In this document: one piece after another, positions 12,060-23,085 of the stretch
Layout of the letters: every line of letters begins with the position of its first letter
Position numbering within the stretch: position 1 is the stretch's first letter
Position numbers and translations under genes: made by a program
Origin: Delphinus delphis
Taxonomy: Eukaryota; Chordata; Mammalia; Artiodactyla; Delphinidae
NCBI RefSeq assembly: GCF_949987515.2
Contig: NC_082699.1
Span: forward strand, 76,232,281-76,296,280
Length of the DNA: 64,000 bases
Reading direction: 5' to 3'
The notes under the pieces: model-generated
Told to the model about the DNA's origin: nothing
Seen by the model: the letters and a program-made list of their open reading frames with translations, nothing else
The model's database searches: none

Positions 12060-12312
12060 TCACCGCCAGGGAGACGGGGACGCAGGGGACTCCCAGTACT
12101 GGGGCCTCCCCGCGCTTCTCCTGCCGCCCGCGCCCCTGCGCTCGGCTTCCCTCTCCCGCAGGCTGCGCTCGGGCGGGTCTCTCTCTGGGAGCACGGAGGA
12201 GCTGACCGCGAGCCCCTTCTCTGCGACGTCCACGCCGCCCAGCTCCCGGGGCTGACCCGTTCCCACTAAGTCACATGCACGGTGGGCTGGGCCGTGCGAG
12301 CAGACTGCAGCC
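12060..12312. promoter_or_regulatory. Small intragenic CpG-rich island
   Basis: By hand I count about 28 CpG in this 253-nt stretch, close to what the GC content predicts, whereas most mammalian DNA is CpG-depleted. That suggests an unmethylated element such as an internal promoter or enhancer. Its length is near the lower limit for calling an island. Confidence 0.5.
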
Positions 12313-12565
12313 GGGTACGTGGGGCCTGCAGTCCTGCCTGCCTGGCACTGCTGCTGCTCTAATGCCACCGCCCCTCCCGGAAGTCCCCGCGGGAGTCTGT
12401 CAGCTCCCTGGAGAAGCCTGGGCTCGGGGCTCCGCTCCGGTAAACGCAACGCTAGTCAGAGCTCAGGGGCACGAGTGCCGACCCACGGAGATGGTGGGCC
12501 AGGAGCAGCGAGCGCGTGAGGGTACCCGTGTGCTTGTCTTCCTGGAGTTGCCAGAACTGCATTTA

Positions 12566-12722
12566 TATGTGTGCACGTCCTTATACGGGTGTACATATGT
12601 GTGTGCGCATCACGGTGCGTGTGCATCTCGGTTTCCAAACGTGTGGATGTGCACGTGGGCGTGCTTCTCAGAGGGACAAACCCGTCTGCGTGTGTCCACG
12701 TGTGCGCCACCCATGTGTGTGC
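12566..12722. repeat. Imperfect TG-rich run
   Basis: Degenerate TGTG/CGTG text with many substitutions. Old microsatellite. Confidence 0.65.
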
Positions 12723-12953
12723 GGGAGACTCCTTTCGGGGCTGGCATGTGGACGAAGCCCTGAGATGCTGGGAACGTGGCAGAGGCCGGCACGTCTCTGG
12801 TCCTGGCTGCTCAGGAGGCTCCGGCCCCGGCCAGCCCTCTAGCGTGGACGGCGCTTTCCCGGCCCCCTCCTCACACTCTGCCCAGAGCTGGGAGCCCGGG
12901 CAGGGGCAGGTGCTTGGCCCAGAACCCCTCCTGTGGGACCCGGGAGGACTCAC

Positions 12954-13007
12954 GGGGTTCCCAGCTGCTCCGGGCGGCCCCTGCGCGCCTTCCTGTCCCT
13001 TGGCACC
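12954..13007 (-). CDS. COL22A1: COL22A1 exon, GAKGQEGAQGPPGAAGNP (54 nt)
   Basis: Six triplets. Acceptor ttgtttcccgtgcag, donor GTGAGTC, phase 0. Confidence 0.9.
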
Positions 13008-13771
13008 CTGCACGGGAAACAAAACGGGGAGGTGAGAAGCCACAGGCAACGCCGTCCTCGGCCCCATGCGGGGACGTCAGGGCACCTTCGTCATCAGAAT
13101 TAGGTGATCCGAACTGAAGGACAGAGATCACGGCTCCTGGCCTCCGCTATCGTACTCCGTCTTCCCCACCCCCGGGACAGCAGCACCCACCCTTTATCTT
13201 GACGTGAACAATATTCAGAGGGACAGCCTGGCCCGGGGCACACAGCCAGCCGGCGGCCCGTGGCCTCTGAGCCCAGACAGGCCGCTCCCACGGAACTCTC
13301 AGAGAACACCAACGACTGCCCAACAAAGAGCCAGTTACGAAGCCAAAACTGAGGGAAATGCGATCCAGACGCGAACACACACTAGGCGTCACGTAAACTG
13401 CAGCTGCCAGTCGGGGCTGGGAGGGAGGAGGGCACCTCCCGCCGCTGAAAAGCCTCGGGGAGCCCTGGTCCCCAGCACGGCCGCGGCTGCACAGAGTCGG
13501 GGAGGGAGTGCGTGGCGGGAGGCCAGCACACCGACACCTCAGCGACAAAGCAGCGACATCCTGGGCCCCAGAGGCGGGGCCCGCCCCCGGGGGCTGCCCT
13601 TTGGGGCGCTTTGTGAGGTCCTCTCTGCCCCAGGGCACTGGACTCACAGTCCCGGCAATGCCCCCTGGTGGACACTCCAGGAATGCCAGGTGAGAGGGGC
13701 CAGCGAGGGATGGAGGCGCTGGCGGGGCTTTCGGGTCTAGGAGCCAACAGGTGGACAGAGAGTTTTCTTAC
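13008..13771 (-). other. Intron, about 0.76 kb, CpG-rich
   Basis: High GC with many CpG between 13240 and 13620. No repeat recognised. It may extend the CpG-rich zone centred at 12.1-12.5 kb. Confidence 0.7.
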
Positions 13772-13825
13772 CGGTGGTCCAATGGGTCCCCGAGGCCCCA
13801 GTTCTCCAGGATGACCCTGTGATCC
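13772..13825 (-). CDS. COL22A1: COL22A1 exon, GSQGHPGELGPRGPIGPP (54 nt)
   Basis: Six triplets. Acceptor gtttcatttcag, donor GTAAGAA, phase 0. Only 273 nt from the preceding exon. Confidence 0.9.
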
Positions 13826-14098
13826 CTGAAATGAAACAACCTATCAATGGACTAGGTCACACCCCTGCTCCGGGCAGATGGGGGAGGTATGGACACGTGC
13901 AATGGGCATAATTTGAGATCCACGGAGGGGGCGTCCTTGGACCCCTAAGGGAGGAGGAAGGGGCCACATTCAGTTCAGGGAGCTCCTGTGTGCAGTTCAG
14001 AGCTGCAGCCGCTCAGCCCTCAGACGTCCCGTCTAACCAGCCGCCCAGAGTGAGGGGCGAGGGGCAGGGGCACAGGGCGCAGAGCCCAGGGCACTCAC

Positions 14099-14152
14099 CG
14101 CTTCCCCAGGCGCGCCGGGATTGCCCTTCTCTCCTTTGGGCCCTTGTTCTCC
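14099..14152 (-). CDS. COL22A1: COL22A1 exon, GEQGPKGEKGNPGAPGEA (54 nt)
   Basis: Six triplets; restarts the helix after the TSPFTPHPGMP break. Acceptor ccccaccgacag, donor GTGAGTG, phase 0. It has a KGE motif (GPKGEK). Confidence 0.9.
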
Positions 14153-15524
14153 CTGTCGGTGGGGAAGCAGAGTACAGCAGACATGCTCAGCCCACCCTCA
14201 GGTCAGGCCGCACGGACCTGCCTGTCCTGCACACGCCCCTTCGTTGGAGGAGAAGCCAGCACCGCCAGCAACTGCCCTTTGCAGGTTCCACGCCGCTTTC
14301 TACTCACGCGTGGGCAGATTTTGGAGACCTTGCCCCCGAGGCTCCTGCCTGCCCTCCCCCAAGCTCATCACTGATCCCCGAGTTAGTGTCTGCACGGCCC
14401 TGGGCTGGGGGCGTCACTCCCTCTGCACCAGCTGTTGAGTGGAATCTGCACAGTACACCTCGGAGAGCCTGGATTAAATGAGGTTGCTCTTGCAAGCTCA
14501 TTCCTTCTAGAATCTCCATTTCCCACCAGCTCAGAAGAACGCACTCTGGCTCCGGTCACCAGACAACAATACCCTTATTTCTAGCATGGTTTCCTCCTAG
14601 AAAAGTTCCCGTGGGGGGCTGGGGGATTTGCAAAATTCTTTTGTCTGGTCCACAAGTCACTGGAGATACAGTCTGCAGAGATGAAAGGGCTTACGGGATG
14701 CACTCGGGTGACGCACAGGGAAGGAGCCTGCACACGCTTTCTGCCAGCTGGGGGAAGGAACAGTGGGTGGCAGGAAGCGGGCTCAGGAACCAGGAGTGGG
14801 CAGGCCAGGACAGAGGAGAGACCCTGGGGACTCACAGGCAAGATGCTCAAGGCATTTCTACCCAGGGCCTGAGAGCCGGGAGGCAGAGTCTGCACTGCAG
14901 GGGCGCACACTCGGTGCCCATCAGTAGCTGCTGAATGCTGAATGCGGGAGCGTCGTTCTCCCCCAAATGCCCCCTTGGCGATGTCAGCCCAGCCAAATCC
15001 CCTCTCTGGGCTCAGCAGACGCAGGGCCCTGGCTGGGCGTCTGGGAATCCTTTGCAGGCTGAGGGGGTGGAGTCAGGCCGCCTTCCCGAGGCGGCTGCTT
15101 CTAAACCAGTTACAAAGCCTCACTTAAGTTCTTAACCAGTGTCTCCAAGCCTGAGGCTGCCTGGCCCTCCCTCCTCCAGCTAAGGAATGGGCTCCCTTCT
15201 CCTCTCTGACATCTCCAGACCTGCTCACCATCTCACAGCCCCTGCTCTGCTCTCCGCAAACGGCCATCACCCTGCTACCTCGAGGCCTCCCCGCTGGGGT
15301 CCCTGACATCCCCAGAAGGTTTCTCAACCCTGGAGTGGCAGGAAGAGGGGCTCTCCTTCCAGCCCTCCTCCCCCTTTTTATTCCCCTTCTTAATCATGCT
15401 GCAAACTTTCCGGCCCCTCCAAATTTCGCGGCCCCTCCCCGTGTGCAGGGGCTGGAAGGCACACAGCTGGGAGCAAGGAGAAATCAAACAGAAGAACATC
15501 TTTCAGAACCATCAATACAACACG

Positions 15525-15538
15525 GTTACCATGGCAAT
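15525..15538. promoter_or_regulatory. RFX X-box-like palindrome
   Basis: Reads gttaccatggcaat, with gtcaat-free context acggttaccatggcaatgag. The X-box form is GTTRCC, 0-3 nt, GGYAAC; this site has both halves with the last base T for C. RFX factors bind such sites at cilia and immune genes. Function here is inference. Confidence 0.4.
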
Positions 15539-15581
15539 GAGGCAGCCCCAGAGGGATTCATGCAACAATCCACAATGAATC

Positions 15582-15598
15582 TTTTTTTTTTTTTTTTT
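15582..15598 (+). repeat. T17 run
   Basis: Uninterrupted 17-T homopolymer, 44 nt from the X-box-like site. On the gene strand it is an A run. It could be the tail of a decayed retroposon whose body I cannot recognise. Confidence 0.85.
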
Positions 15599-17063
15599 CA
15601 TGGACACAGGCTCCTTGCTTTGCATCTGAAAGTGACTTCCTGGTTTCTGCACAGCTCCGACCCTGCAGGAAGGTGGTACCACTGCGATTCAAAGAGGAGG
15701 CTGGGCAGACCTCCGGCTCTCTCTCAGTCCCTTCCCATGGGAGCACCTTGGAAATCATCTTTTATGGAGCAATTCCTTTAAGCAGAGGCTGGATGTGCAG
15801 GTCTGCCTCAAGATCTGGGGACTCAGGGTGGGCGTGAGGGAGGGAGACCCAGAGGCATCGGGTAGGTGCGTGTGGTCCTGGAAGAGGAAGACGGTGGGGC
15901 TCGGCCAGGGCCTCGTGGCTGACAACCAAGTCTCAATTGCTAAGTCCAGGAAGGCCTTTTGCAAGGAGCTTCACTCCTCCGAGCCACGGGCCATCCCTGG
16001 GCACAGGGGCGGTCACAGCGATGCCTGCATTGCACCTGCCGCGTTCGAGGCTCTGCCGCCTTGTCCCTTTGAGCCCTTCCTCTGAGAGAGGAGAGGACCC
16101 AGCCTGCTCCCCCCGCATCTCCCAGCACTTCTGCAGCCGCACTGCCCCGTGACGGCCCTCTCGCCCTTGCTTCCTCCTACGAAACAGCTCAAAATCATCC
16201 TCCCACTTCCGCAGTGATTCCGGCACCGACTCAGCCTCTCTCTCTCTACTCTGTTCTTTTCCATCAGATACAGGGTCCTTTTGAGCTTCTTAAGTCACAG
16301 CTACTTAAGCGTGGAAACAGGTGGATCCTCCACACAAGCCCCTCCGCCGCCGCGCGTGGTGCAGCCTGTCAAGTCCTAACAGCGGGAGAACCACGTCCCT
16401 GAGAGCAAAGGAGCCACAGGAGGCCGTTTGCTGACCTCAGGGCAGGCAGAGCCCCTGAATGCGCTTATTTCCACAGGGGCTGCTCGTGGAGAGAGGAGGG
16501 AAAGGTTCCTGGAGGCTGCAGCCATGGCGAGCATCCTTTTCGGTCAAGCGTCTTCATCTTCACAAGAAGCCACAGCTGTCCCCCCACCAGCCACCCTCCA
16601 CGCAGGCTGGGTCCCCTCCGGCCTCCGAACTGCCCCTCTCAACCTGTCCCTTCGAGGCCCTCCAGGCCCGGGGCCCCTCACTGCAGACACCCACTGAACT
16701 GCCTGCTCTGCCCTTTGGTCTTCTGCCAGCCCACATGACTCTGTCCTGCTCGGAACCACCAGCCACTCTCTGTGTAGTGAGGAGGTAACTTTACCCAAAG
16801 AGAGGGCTGGCCTTCGCCCTTGGCTACTGGCAGGCAGCCTCCAGGCCCCTGGAACCTCCTGTCCGACCCTGGAGCTGGTTCCTCGCAGGGTCTGTCCCCA
16901 CTGGCTGCCAGGACAAGGTCGGGAAGCCCAGATGCCTGGCAGCGACTGGGACGCAGGGGCTGAGAGTTAGGACACAGCCCGGGCCCAGCTCCCAGAGCCC
17001 CCGGGGACATCGCGAGCCAGGCTGGGGGACACCGTGCAGCCCCAAGGAGCCGCTGCTACTTAC

Positions 17064-17096
17064 CGGCATCCCTGGGTGCGGCGTGAACGGGGACGT
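17064..17096 (-). CDS. COL22A1: COL22A1 exon, TSPFTPHPGMP (33 nt, helix interruption)
   Basis: Eleven residues with no Gly-X-Y pattern except a final GMP triplet. Acceptor gtttccttttcag, donor GTAAGTA, phase 0. With the preceding GT it makes a non-collagenous break, after which GEQ restarts the helix. The segment matches closely what I remember of human COL22A1 and is the strongest single mark of gene identity. Confidence 0.85.
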
Positions 17097-17261
17097 CTGA
17101 AAAGGAAACCAGAAATGAGAAGGACGTGAATTGACGTTAAGAATCTGCCTCTGACAGATTTACCGAGTAAAAGAATACAGCCCCGAGGGCTCCTTTAACG
17201 ATGACGAGTTTTGACAGTTAGGATCCCGTGCTCCTTTCAAGTCCCTGAGCAGGTATTAAAT

Positions 17262-17415
17262 CCGGGAAGCACAGTGGTTAGCTGTGGGAACGCTGGAGTC
17301 CCGCAGCCTGCGCTCAAAGCCTGTCACCTCCACCTTAAACTGTGTGACCTCGGACACCTGCCAGCTTCTCTGCTCTCATCGGTGAAATGGGATGACACAG
17401 TCTCCTCTCAGGGTA
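17262..17415 (+). repeat. MIR SINE
   Basis: Forward MIR: agcacagtggttagctgtgg, gctcaaagcctgtcacctcc, actgtgtgacctcggacacc. Confidence 0.75.
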
Positions 17416-17659
17416 TGGCGGGGCCGAAACGGAAGAATCCACGCGAGTAATCAGAGCTGTGCCTGGACCGCTGGACCCCTCCACCACCAGCGGCTGCTGG
17501 CAACGACGCAGGTGACAAGGAAGCCAGGCTGCGGGACTCAGCTCTGGGCCCAGGGAGCCCAGCTGATGCAAACTCTCTGTCCCAGCAGCTGAGGACCCCA
17601 TGGACTGGCCCCCGCACGGCCGTCCCTCTGCGTTGCATGAATACTTCCCAGGCAGCCTG

Positions 17660-17975
17660 CTTCCTCCCATCTCAAAGCTCCCGCACCCGCCGCTCCCCTG
17701 GCCTGGAACGCGCTTCCCTTCTCCTTTACCTGACTGACCAAGCCCACCCTTCAGAGCTCGTGTTTGAATGTCCTGTCTTCAGAGATCTCCCTCCCCCTGC
17801 ACCACTCAAATATAAATGAGGCCCCCTTGCTATGCACCTGCTCTTTGCCGCCACAGCATTTACTATGATTTGCAGGATCCGTGTGTCTGGGCCGTCACGT
17901 GACTAGAGTGTACCTCCCTGACGAGGCTCTGCCAATGTCTGGCTCACAGCAGGTGCTCAAATATAAGTGAGCGGA
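17660..17975 (+). repeat. L2 LINE 3' end
   Basis: Text: ctggcctggaacgcgcttcc, gagctcgtgtttgaatgtcc, tgtctggctcacagcaggtg and ctcaaatataagtg. Matches the L2 3' end in order. Confidence 0.8.
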
Positions 17976-18189
17976 CAAAAGGACGTCGTGGATTCTAGTC
18001 CAAAAACGCAATGAATTCAACAAGGAGGGAAAAAAGGGGATTTCCTACACCGTGCCCTCCATCTCTCCAAACCCCAGTCTCGTCCCCAAAAGAAAACACT
18101 GTTTTTCAGTTTAGCATATTTTAGACCCATTTGTATCTATTTCCAATTGCAATTATGAATGTATAGGAATGCGTAACTTTGCACGAGAG

Positions 18190-18400
18190 TTATACAAATA
18201 AGAACAGCAAGCATTATTTATGGCTGTTGATATGTGTTAACTCATCTATTCCTCACAGTAAAAGAAGCAGTTTTATCTGTTTTTGCCCTTTTTTTATACG
18301 TAAGAAGATTGAAGGTCAGAGAAAGAAATTTCTTAATGAAGTTCACACGGCCAGTGAATGCTGGACATCACGCAGGTGGGCTGCAGAGCCCGTGTTAGCC
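18190..18400 (-). repeat. MIR SINE
   Basis: Reverse MIR: tgttaactcatctattcctc, agaagattgaaggtcagaga, gttcacacggccagtgaatg. Confidence 0.72.
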
Positions 18401-18464
18401 TGCACACACGCCGTAATTCATAAATTAGTTTTGCTACTTAACTTTTCTGGAATATTGGCATCTA

Positions 18465-18840
18465 TTTAAAGCCATATGCATAGTGCACGTGTGTGTGTTT
18501 AATTTTTATGAAGTAGGATTCCATGATACACATATTCCGTGGTTTAGTTAATTCTTTGCTTCTGGTCATGTAGGTTGCCTGTGATTTTTCATGATAAGCA
18601 ACAGCACAATGTAAATCCTTGTACGTGATTTTTTAAATACACACAGTGCAAATAATTCTTCGGGCTAGATGCCTAGGAATGGAGTCTCTAAGCTGATGGT
18701 TAGACAGACACTTTACGATATGTTAATACCAAGTAACCTCTCAAATAAGCGTTACCACTATGCCTCCAACCAAAAGGCGGTGTTCATTCCCTGCAAACTT
18801 GCCTACGTTAAATATTACCAGTCTTAAACAACAATGTTAC
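18465..18840 (-). repeat. Old LINE-like fragment (L1/HAL1 type)
   Basis: Text such as ggctagatgcctaggaatgg and ctaagctgatggttagacag resembles the antisense of an ancient L1/HAL1 3' segment. Strongly worn. Confidence 0.4.
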
Positions 18841-19227
18841 ACGGCCAGTTCTGACTCTAAATTTGACTCTGAAATACTTGCTGTGTCTCATTTTGAGGGG
18901 CCTGTGTGTGGGGAGAAAACAGTGGTGGCATCGTGATGTAACACAGAGAAGACCACGGAGGGCCCATCTTAGTCACACTGCAGATGGGGTTTCTGGGTGT
19001 TCAGGCTCTCTCATCTCCTGCCCTCCACATGAGGCAGTCCCCTGTTGTAGCTACTAAATGACCAATCCCTACTTGCCCCGCCATGGCCAGCATCATGGCC
19101 ACGTTCACCTCCCCCAAAATCATCCGATCAAAGCACAGAATATCAAGGCAGGGAAGAAACATTCACATAAAAAAAAAATGCAAACTATATTCACATATTT
19201 ATATAGCCTTCGTTTTTTTTTTTTAAA

Positions 19228-19480
19228 TTTAGTATTTATTATGTACCAGAAACTGTGCACTGTAGCTTGTATTATTTCAGTGAATTTTCACTACAAATGC
19301 ACAAGATAGCTATAGGTATAACATTTTTTCTTAACAGACGAGAAGACCAAGTCTTTTTGACGTTAAATAACGTGTCTAAGACCGCAGTGCTGGTGAATGG
19401 CACAGCCGGGATTCAAACCCACTTTTATCCTGGCTCCAAAGCCCACGCTGTTACTACTCACCCCGAGCTCACAACGCCCA
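19228..19480 (-). repeat. MIR SINE
   Basis: Reverse MIR: gtatttattatgtaccagaa, cagccgggattcaaacccac, ctggctccaaagcccacgct in order. Well kept. Confidence 0.82.
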
Positions 19481-19802
19481 CCTTCAGACACGCGAAGGGT
19501 AGAAGCGCGAGTCGTGGCTGTGTATCTGTGCTGTAGTCTTACCCTGGACAAACGGCTTCTTGTCTCTGGACCTCTGTTTCCCCATAGGCAAGAGGTGGGT
19601 ATGTCCGCTCAGGGTCTAGCCAGTGTTCTAATAAACAGTAACCGTGCTTGCTGACAAAAATCAATCAGTAAGCACAAGGTGGTTCCTAGTGAAGCTTACG
19701 CAGTTTTGGATTACAGGACCTGACAACCTCCCTTAAAAAGATACTTATAACTAAGTGGTATGTGTGAAGAAGGAGAAAGGGTTAGAAGCAGAGTTAACTT
19801 AC

Positions 19803-19844
19803 AGTTCCAGGTAATCCCGGGGGGCCTGCTGGACCCGTTTCACC
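19803..19844 (-). CDS. COL22A1: COL22A1 exon, GETGPAGPPGLPGT (42 nt)
   Basis: Four triplets plus GT, where the helix stops. The acceptor is ttcttcatctag and the donor GTAAGTT. Phase 0. The non-collagenous text continues in the next exon (17064-17096). Confidence 0.88.
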
Positions 19845-19948
19845 CTAGATGAAGAAATGGAAAATAAATTACCACTAACCCTCTGCCAGCTCTGCCTGTC
19901 CCGGGATACCTTTCCCAAGACAACAGAATCCCCCACCCCACATCTACC

Positions 19949-19964
19949 TGATAGATAGATAGAT
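19949..19964 (+). repeat. (GATA)n short run
   Basis: Four GATA/TAGA units about 105 nt upstream (in transcript direction) of the exon at 19803. Confidence 0.85.
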
Positions 19965-20040
19965 TCCAAGTTATAAAATACTGCAGACACATCAGAACTT
20001 TATTTTGAGAAGTGTCTATGCTGGTGTGTGTAGCTGTAGA

Positions 20041-20425
20041 TCGTCTATATCACTAAGTACTATTCCATGGTGCACATGGAAATAAAGTGATCCATGATCC
20101 AACTTTTTTTTAAAGTATAAAATACTTCTTTTTTATTTACACCTTTAACAGATAACCAATTGTTTAAAGCAAAAACAGTAACAATGTACTATAGGTGTGA
20201 GAACACAGGTAGAAGTAAATGTATGACAACAATGGCACAAAAGCTAAAAGGGAGAAATGAAGATATACTGTTATATGGTTCGTACATTTATACATGAAGT
20301 GGTATACTACCACTTAGAGATTTAGTTGTGGTAAGTTAAAGACGTCTACTAGAAACTTCAAAGCAATCACTAAAATAAAACAAAGGAGAGACAGAACTAA
20401 TTAACCAACGAAGGTAATAAAATGG
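20041..20425 (+). mobile_element. Old L1 fragment
   Basis: Text such as tgaagtggtatactaccact, gttaaagacgtctactagaa and aaagcaatcactaaaataaa resembles an L1 internal segment known from old mammalian L1s. No intact frame. Boundaries approximate. Confidence 0.6.
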
Positions 20426-20629
20426 ACACGATCCACCTCCCTGTTGATGACATTTACGTGATTTCCCACCTGCTGCAGCCATAGTGTGGTGCCGCCAACC
20501 TCCCCACGCTGTGCACTGGAGCCCAAGGGCTTGAGCGCCCTTAGGAACTCCCCTGGGCCCTGCCCCACCCTCTTCGAAGGGGACAGGCTCTTCTCAGGGG
20601 CCTGATGGGTGACTATGACATTCCTGTAA

Positions 20630-20800
20630 ACAGCACAGGCTTGGGAGTTGAATCACCTGAGCTTGAAACCTAACTCTACCATCTTATATATGCTATTCTA
20701 CTTCCGTCAGCTCGTCTTCCTCTGCGCAAAATAATGACAATAGTACGTCCAGCTCACAGCATCATCTGGGGGCTGAGTGAGATCGTCAGCGAGGGCCCAC
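20630..20800 (+). repeat. MIR SINE
   Basis: Forward MIR: cacaggcttgggagttgaat, acctaactctaccatcttat, aaaataatgacaatagtacg in order. Confidence 0.72.
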
Positions 20801-21099
20801 TGAGGAGAAAATTGTTACTACATTTGCCCCGAGGAAAAGAGGTCACTGGCTACTCCACCAGGAGGTGCGGTCCCCAAAGCCCGTCATCCCGTGTGAGCCA
20901 CGATGGTGTCAGGACATGGATGTTGAGGCCCAGGTGTGTTCCGAGCAGCCCAGGGTCAGAACAGCCCCCTGTTGCGGGCCTGGGTCCACTCATGGTTATT
21001 AGCGGACAAATGAATGAATAAAGTTGGCTTAGAGAGAGGAAAGGCTGCTCTTAGTAACAATAATATGATAATAAAATGTAGTTACACAGTCTTCTATGA

Positions 21100-21330
21100 T
21101 TATTTCTATGGTTATATAGGATTTAACCGCAGGTACAACTTACTTTTCTACAGGCATTAACGCCTCTAATCTCCGTCTAAATGCCTGTAACAGAGGTGCT
21201 TCCGTGCTCCCATTCCACGGAAGCTACCACGCTCACTCACCTGCCCAAAGTCACACAGCCAGCAAATGGCTCAGGCTGGCTTTAAACTCAGAATCCAAGT
21301 CCTGAACTACTCACTGTGCAGCATTTCCCT
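21100..21330 (-). repeat. MIR SINE
   Basis: Reverse MIR: cacctgcccaaagtcacaca, gccagcaaatggctcaggct, actcagaatccaagtcctga. Good order. Confidence 0.75.
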
Positions 21331-22399
21331 GACTAAAGTTCCAGAAGCTTCAGAGAGAAGAACCCTTTCTCAGCGCTATTTGCATTATCTGAGTTTACCC
21401 GATTCTCTTGACACTGTCGACCTCGTGCTCCAAAACCAATCTCATCCAAACCAATTTACCCTCCATTAAAACGTCCAAATGACCAAAGCTGAGCGTGTCC
21501 CAGTGGAACGTATGAATAGACATAAACAAGAAGAGGGTTGGAGAGCGGCTCTAACCCCGAGAGCCTCAAGGCCACCTTTCTGGAAAAGCCCCTCCCCCCG
21601 CCCCCAGGGCTGCGGGGTGAAGGAAGGGCCAGTGGGCCACAGCCCAGGCAGCTCTCTGACTCAGAGGAAGATGCTTGGCTGGAGAAGGGTCTTTGAGTTT
21701 TGCAGTTAATGTGACCGGCCTCGGTTCCCATCCCAGCTTCTCCGTAGTTTAACTCTCTGAGCGCTAGCTGACACAGACGCAGTATCACCCTACTTTCCAA
21801 GATGCCCTGGGGACAAAATTCTCACAATGGCTGGTGGGGAGAAAGTGGACCAGAGAACTGAGGCAGGGGTGCTCAAGGCACAGTCAGAAGGGGGCAGTGT
21901 TGCCTGAATGTCTTATTTTAGGTTTTTTATTTTGACCAGAATTGTCTGTTATTACATATTTCTCTAGGGGAAAAGAAAAGCAGGCCAGATTCTTCGGAAG
22001 CTTGAATGTGATTCTGCTGTGGCCCTGGCAACTCTGCCAAAGCAATAACACGGGCTTAATGGTCTCGCTGAGTCCTCTGCATTCTGGAAATGAGTTTCTC
22101 AAATAAAAACTGCTTTCTGAAAAGTCCAGGAGAGCAGCAGGCCTGAATGGCTCACCCACCAAAGCTCTTTCCATTCCAGGATCTCTATTTATAGATCGCA
22201 GGTCTGTCCAGAACAAAGCCCTCAGCCTTCAGCCCGAGAGAGGGGGACGGGAGTTGAGAAAGGTTGAGGGCAGGACCCTGGAGGGGACGAGCGTGCAAAC
22301 ATGGGAGAACAAGGTGACAGCACCGTGCCGGACAGGGGCACCAGGGCCCCTCGGGGGTGTGGCCGCTCCTCAGGTTCCCCTCGGGCCAGGCTGGTGTGA

Positions 22400-22630
22400 G
22401 GTGAGGACCTGGTCAGAGCCAGGACGCTGGGCCCAGACTGAGGTCAGGTCTTGGCTCCACCACCCTCCATTCACGCAGCCCTGGGAAAGCGGCTTGGCCT
22501 TTCTGTGCCTCCGTTTCCTCCTTTATAAACTGGGGGTGTTGCTGATAACATGACCCCTCTCCGGTTGTCACGAGTGTCACCTAAGTCACTACACGTGCAG
22601 TGCTTCCCACGATCCTGGCACACAGCGGGC
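22400..22630 (+). repeat. MIR SINE
   Basis: Forward MIR: ctgaggtcaggtcttggctc, tctgtgcctccgtttcctcc, then cctggcacacagcgggc-like tail. Worn. Confidence 0.68.
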
Positions 22631-22789
22631 CCCGACCCCCGTGGGCTGGCTCCTGAAGGCTGACTGTATTCATTATTCTCCACCATTTCACAGAACAGAC
22701 TCGAGCATCCACCGATGTCGGTATCCGTGAGGGCTCCTGGGACCACCTGCCCGCGGATTCGCCTTGTGTCAGCATCACGCAGGGAGGCA

Positions 22790-22858
22790 GCAAGGGAGGC
22801 ACAAGGCGGCCAGCAAGGGAGGCACAAGGCGGCCAGCAAGGGAGGCACAAGGAGGTCA
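22790..22858 (+). repeat. 23-bp tandem repeat, three copies
   Basis: Copies at 22790-22812, 22813-22835 and 22836-22858. The unit starts gcaagggaggcacaaggcgg and ends cca. The third copy differs at two bases. No spacer-repeat alternation, so not CRISPR-like. Confidence 0.92.
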
Positions 22859-23031
22859 GATGAGATGCTCAGAACCATATGCCAGGTAGAACCAGGACTG
22901 TACGCCAGGCCACCACTGTGACTCCAAGGAGTTGCCCTCTCCACGGAACCGCAGGCAATGCACAGAAACTACAGAAGGGAGACTCTGCGGCTCACGGACC
23001 GGATGACCAGGACAACGACAGGAGCTCCTAC

Positions 23032-23085
23032 CTTTGCACCTCGGTCACCTTTCGGTCCCGGGAGTCCCAGTTCCCCTTTCTCTCC
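23032..23085 (-). CDS. COL22A1: COL22A1 exon, GEKGELGLPGPKGDRGAK (54 nt)
   Basis: Six triplets with one KGE and one KGD motif. The acceptor is tatcttcctctgtag and the donor GTAGGAG. Phase 0. Part of a charged run spanning 24141 down to 14099. Confidence 0.9.

Larger units (their letters stand above)
11180..12953 (-). other. Intron, about 1.8 kb, GC-rich
   Basis: Contains the alternating purine-pyrimidine tract (11889-11945), the CpG-rich stretch (12060-12312) and a worn TG-rich run (about 12566-12722). The rest, 11200-11880, has no recognised element. Confidence 0.75.
14153..17063 (-). other. Intron, about 2.9 kb
   Basis: GC-rich. Holds an RFX X-box-like palindrome (15525-15538) and a 17-T run (15582-15598). 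No clear interspersed repeat over most of its length; many frames stay open by composition only. Confidence 0.72.
17097..19802 (-). other. Intron, about 2.7 kb
   Basis: Holds MIRs (17262-17415, 18190-18400, 19228-19480), an L2 3' end (17660-17975) and an old LINE-like stretch (about 18465-18840). The stretch 18840-19200 has nothing I can name. Confidence 0.75.
19845..23031 (-). other. Intron, about 3.2 kb
   Basis: Holds a (GATA)n run (19949-19964), an old L1 piece (20041-20425), MIRs (20630-20800, 21100-21330, 22400-22630) and a 23-bp triplication (22790-22858). The stretch 21500-22250 has no recognised element. Confidence 0.75.

Noticed and set aside
22790..22858. Short direct repeats as possible array
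   Set aside because: Three head-to-tail copies without unique spacers in mammalian intron DNA.
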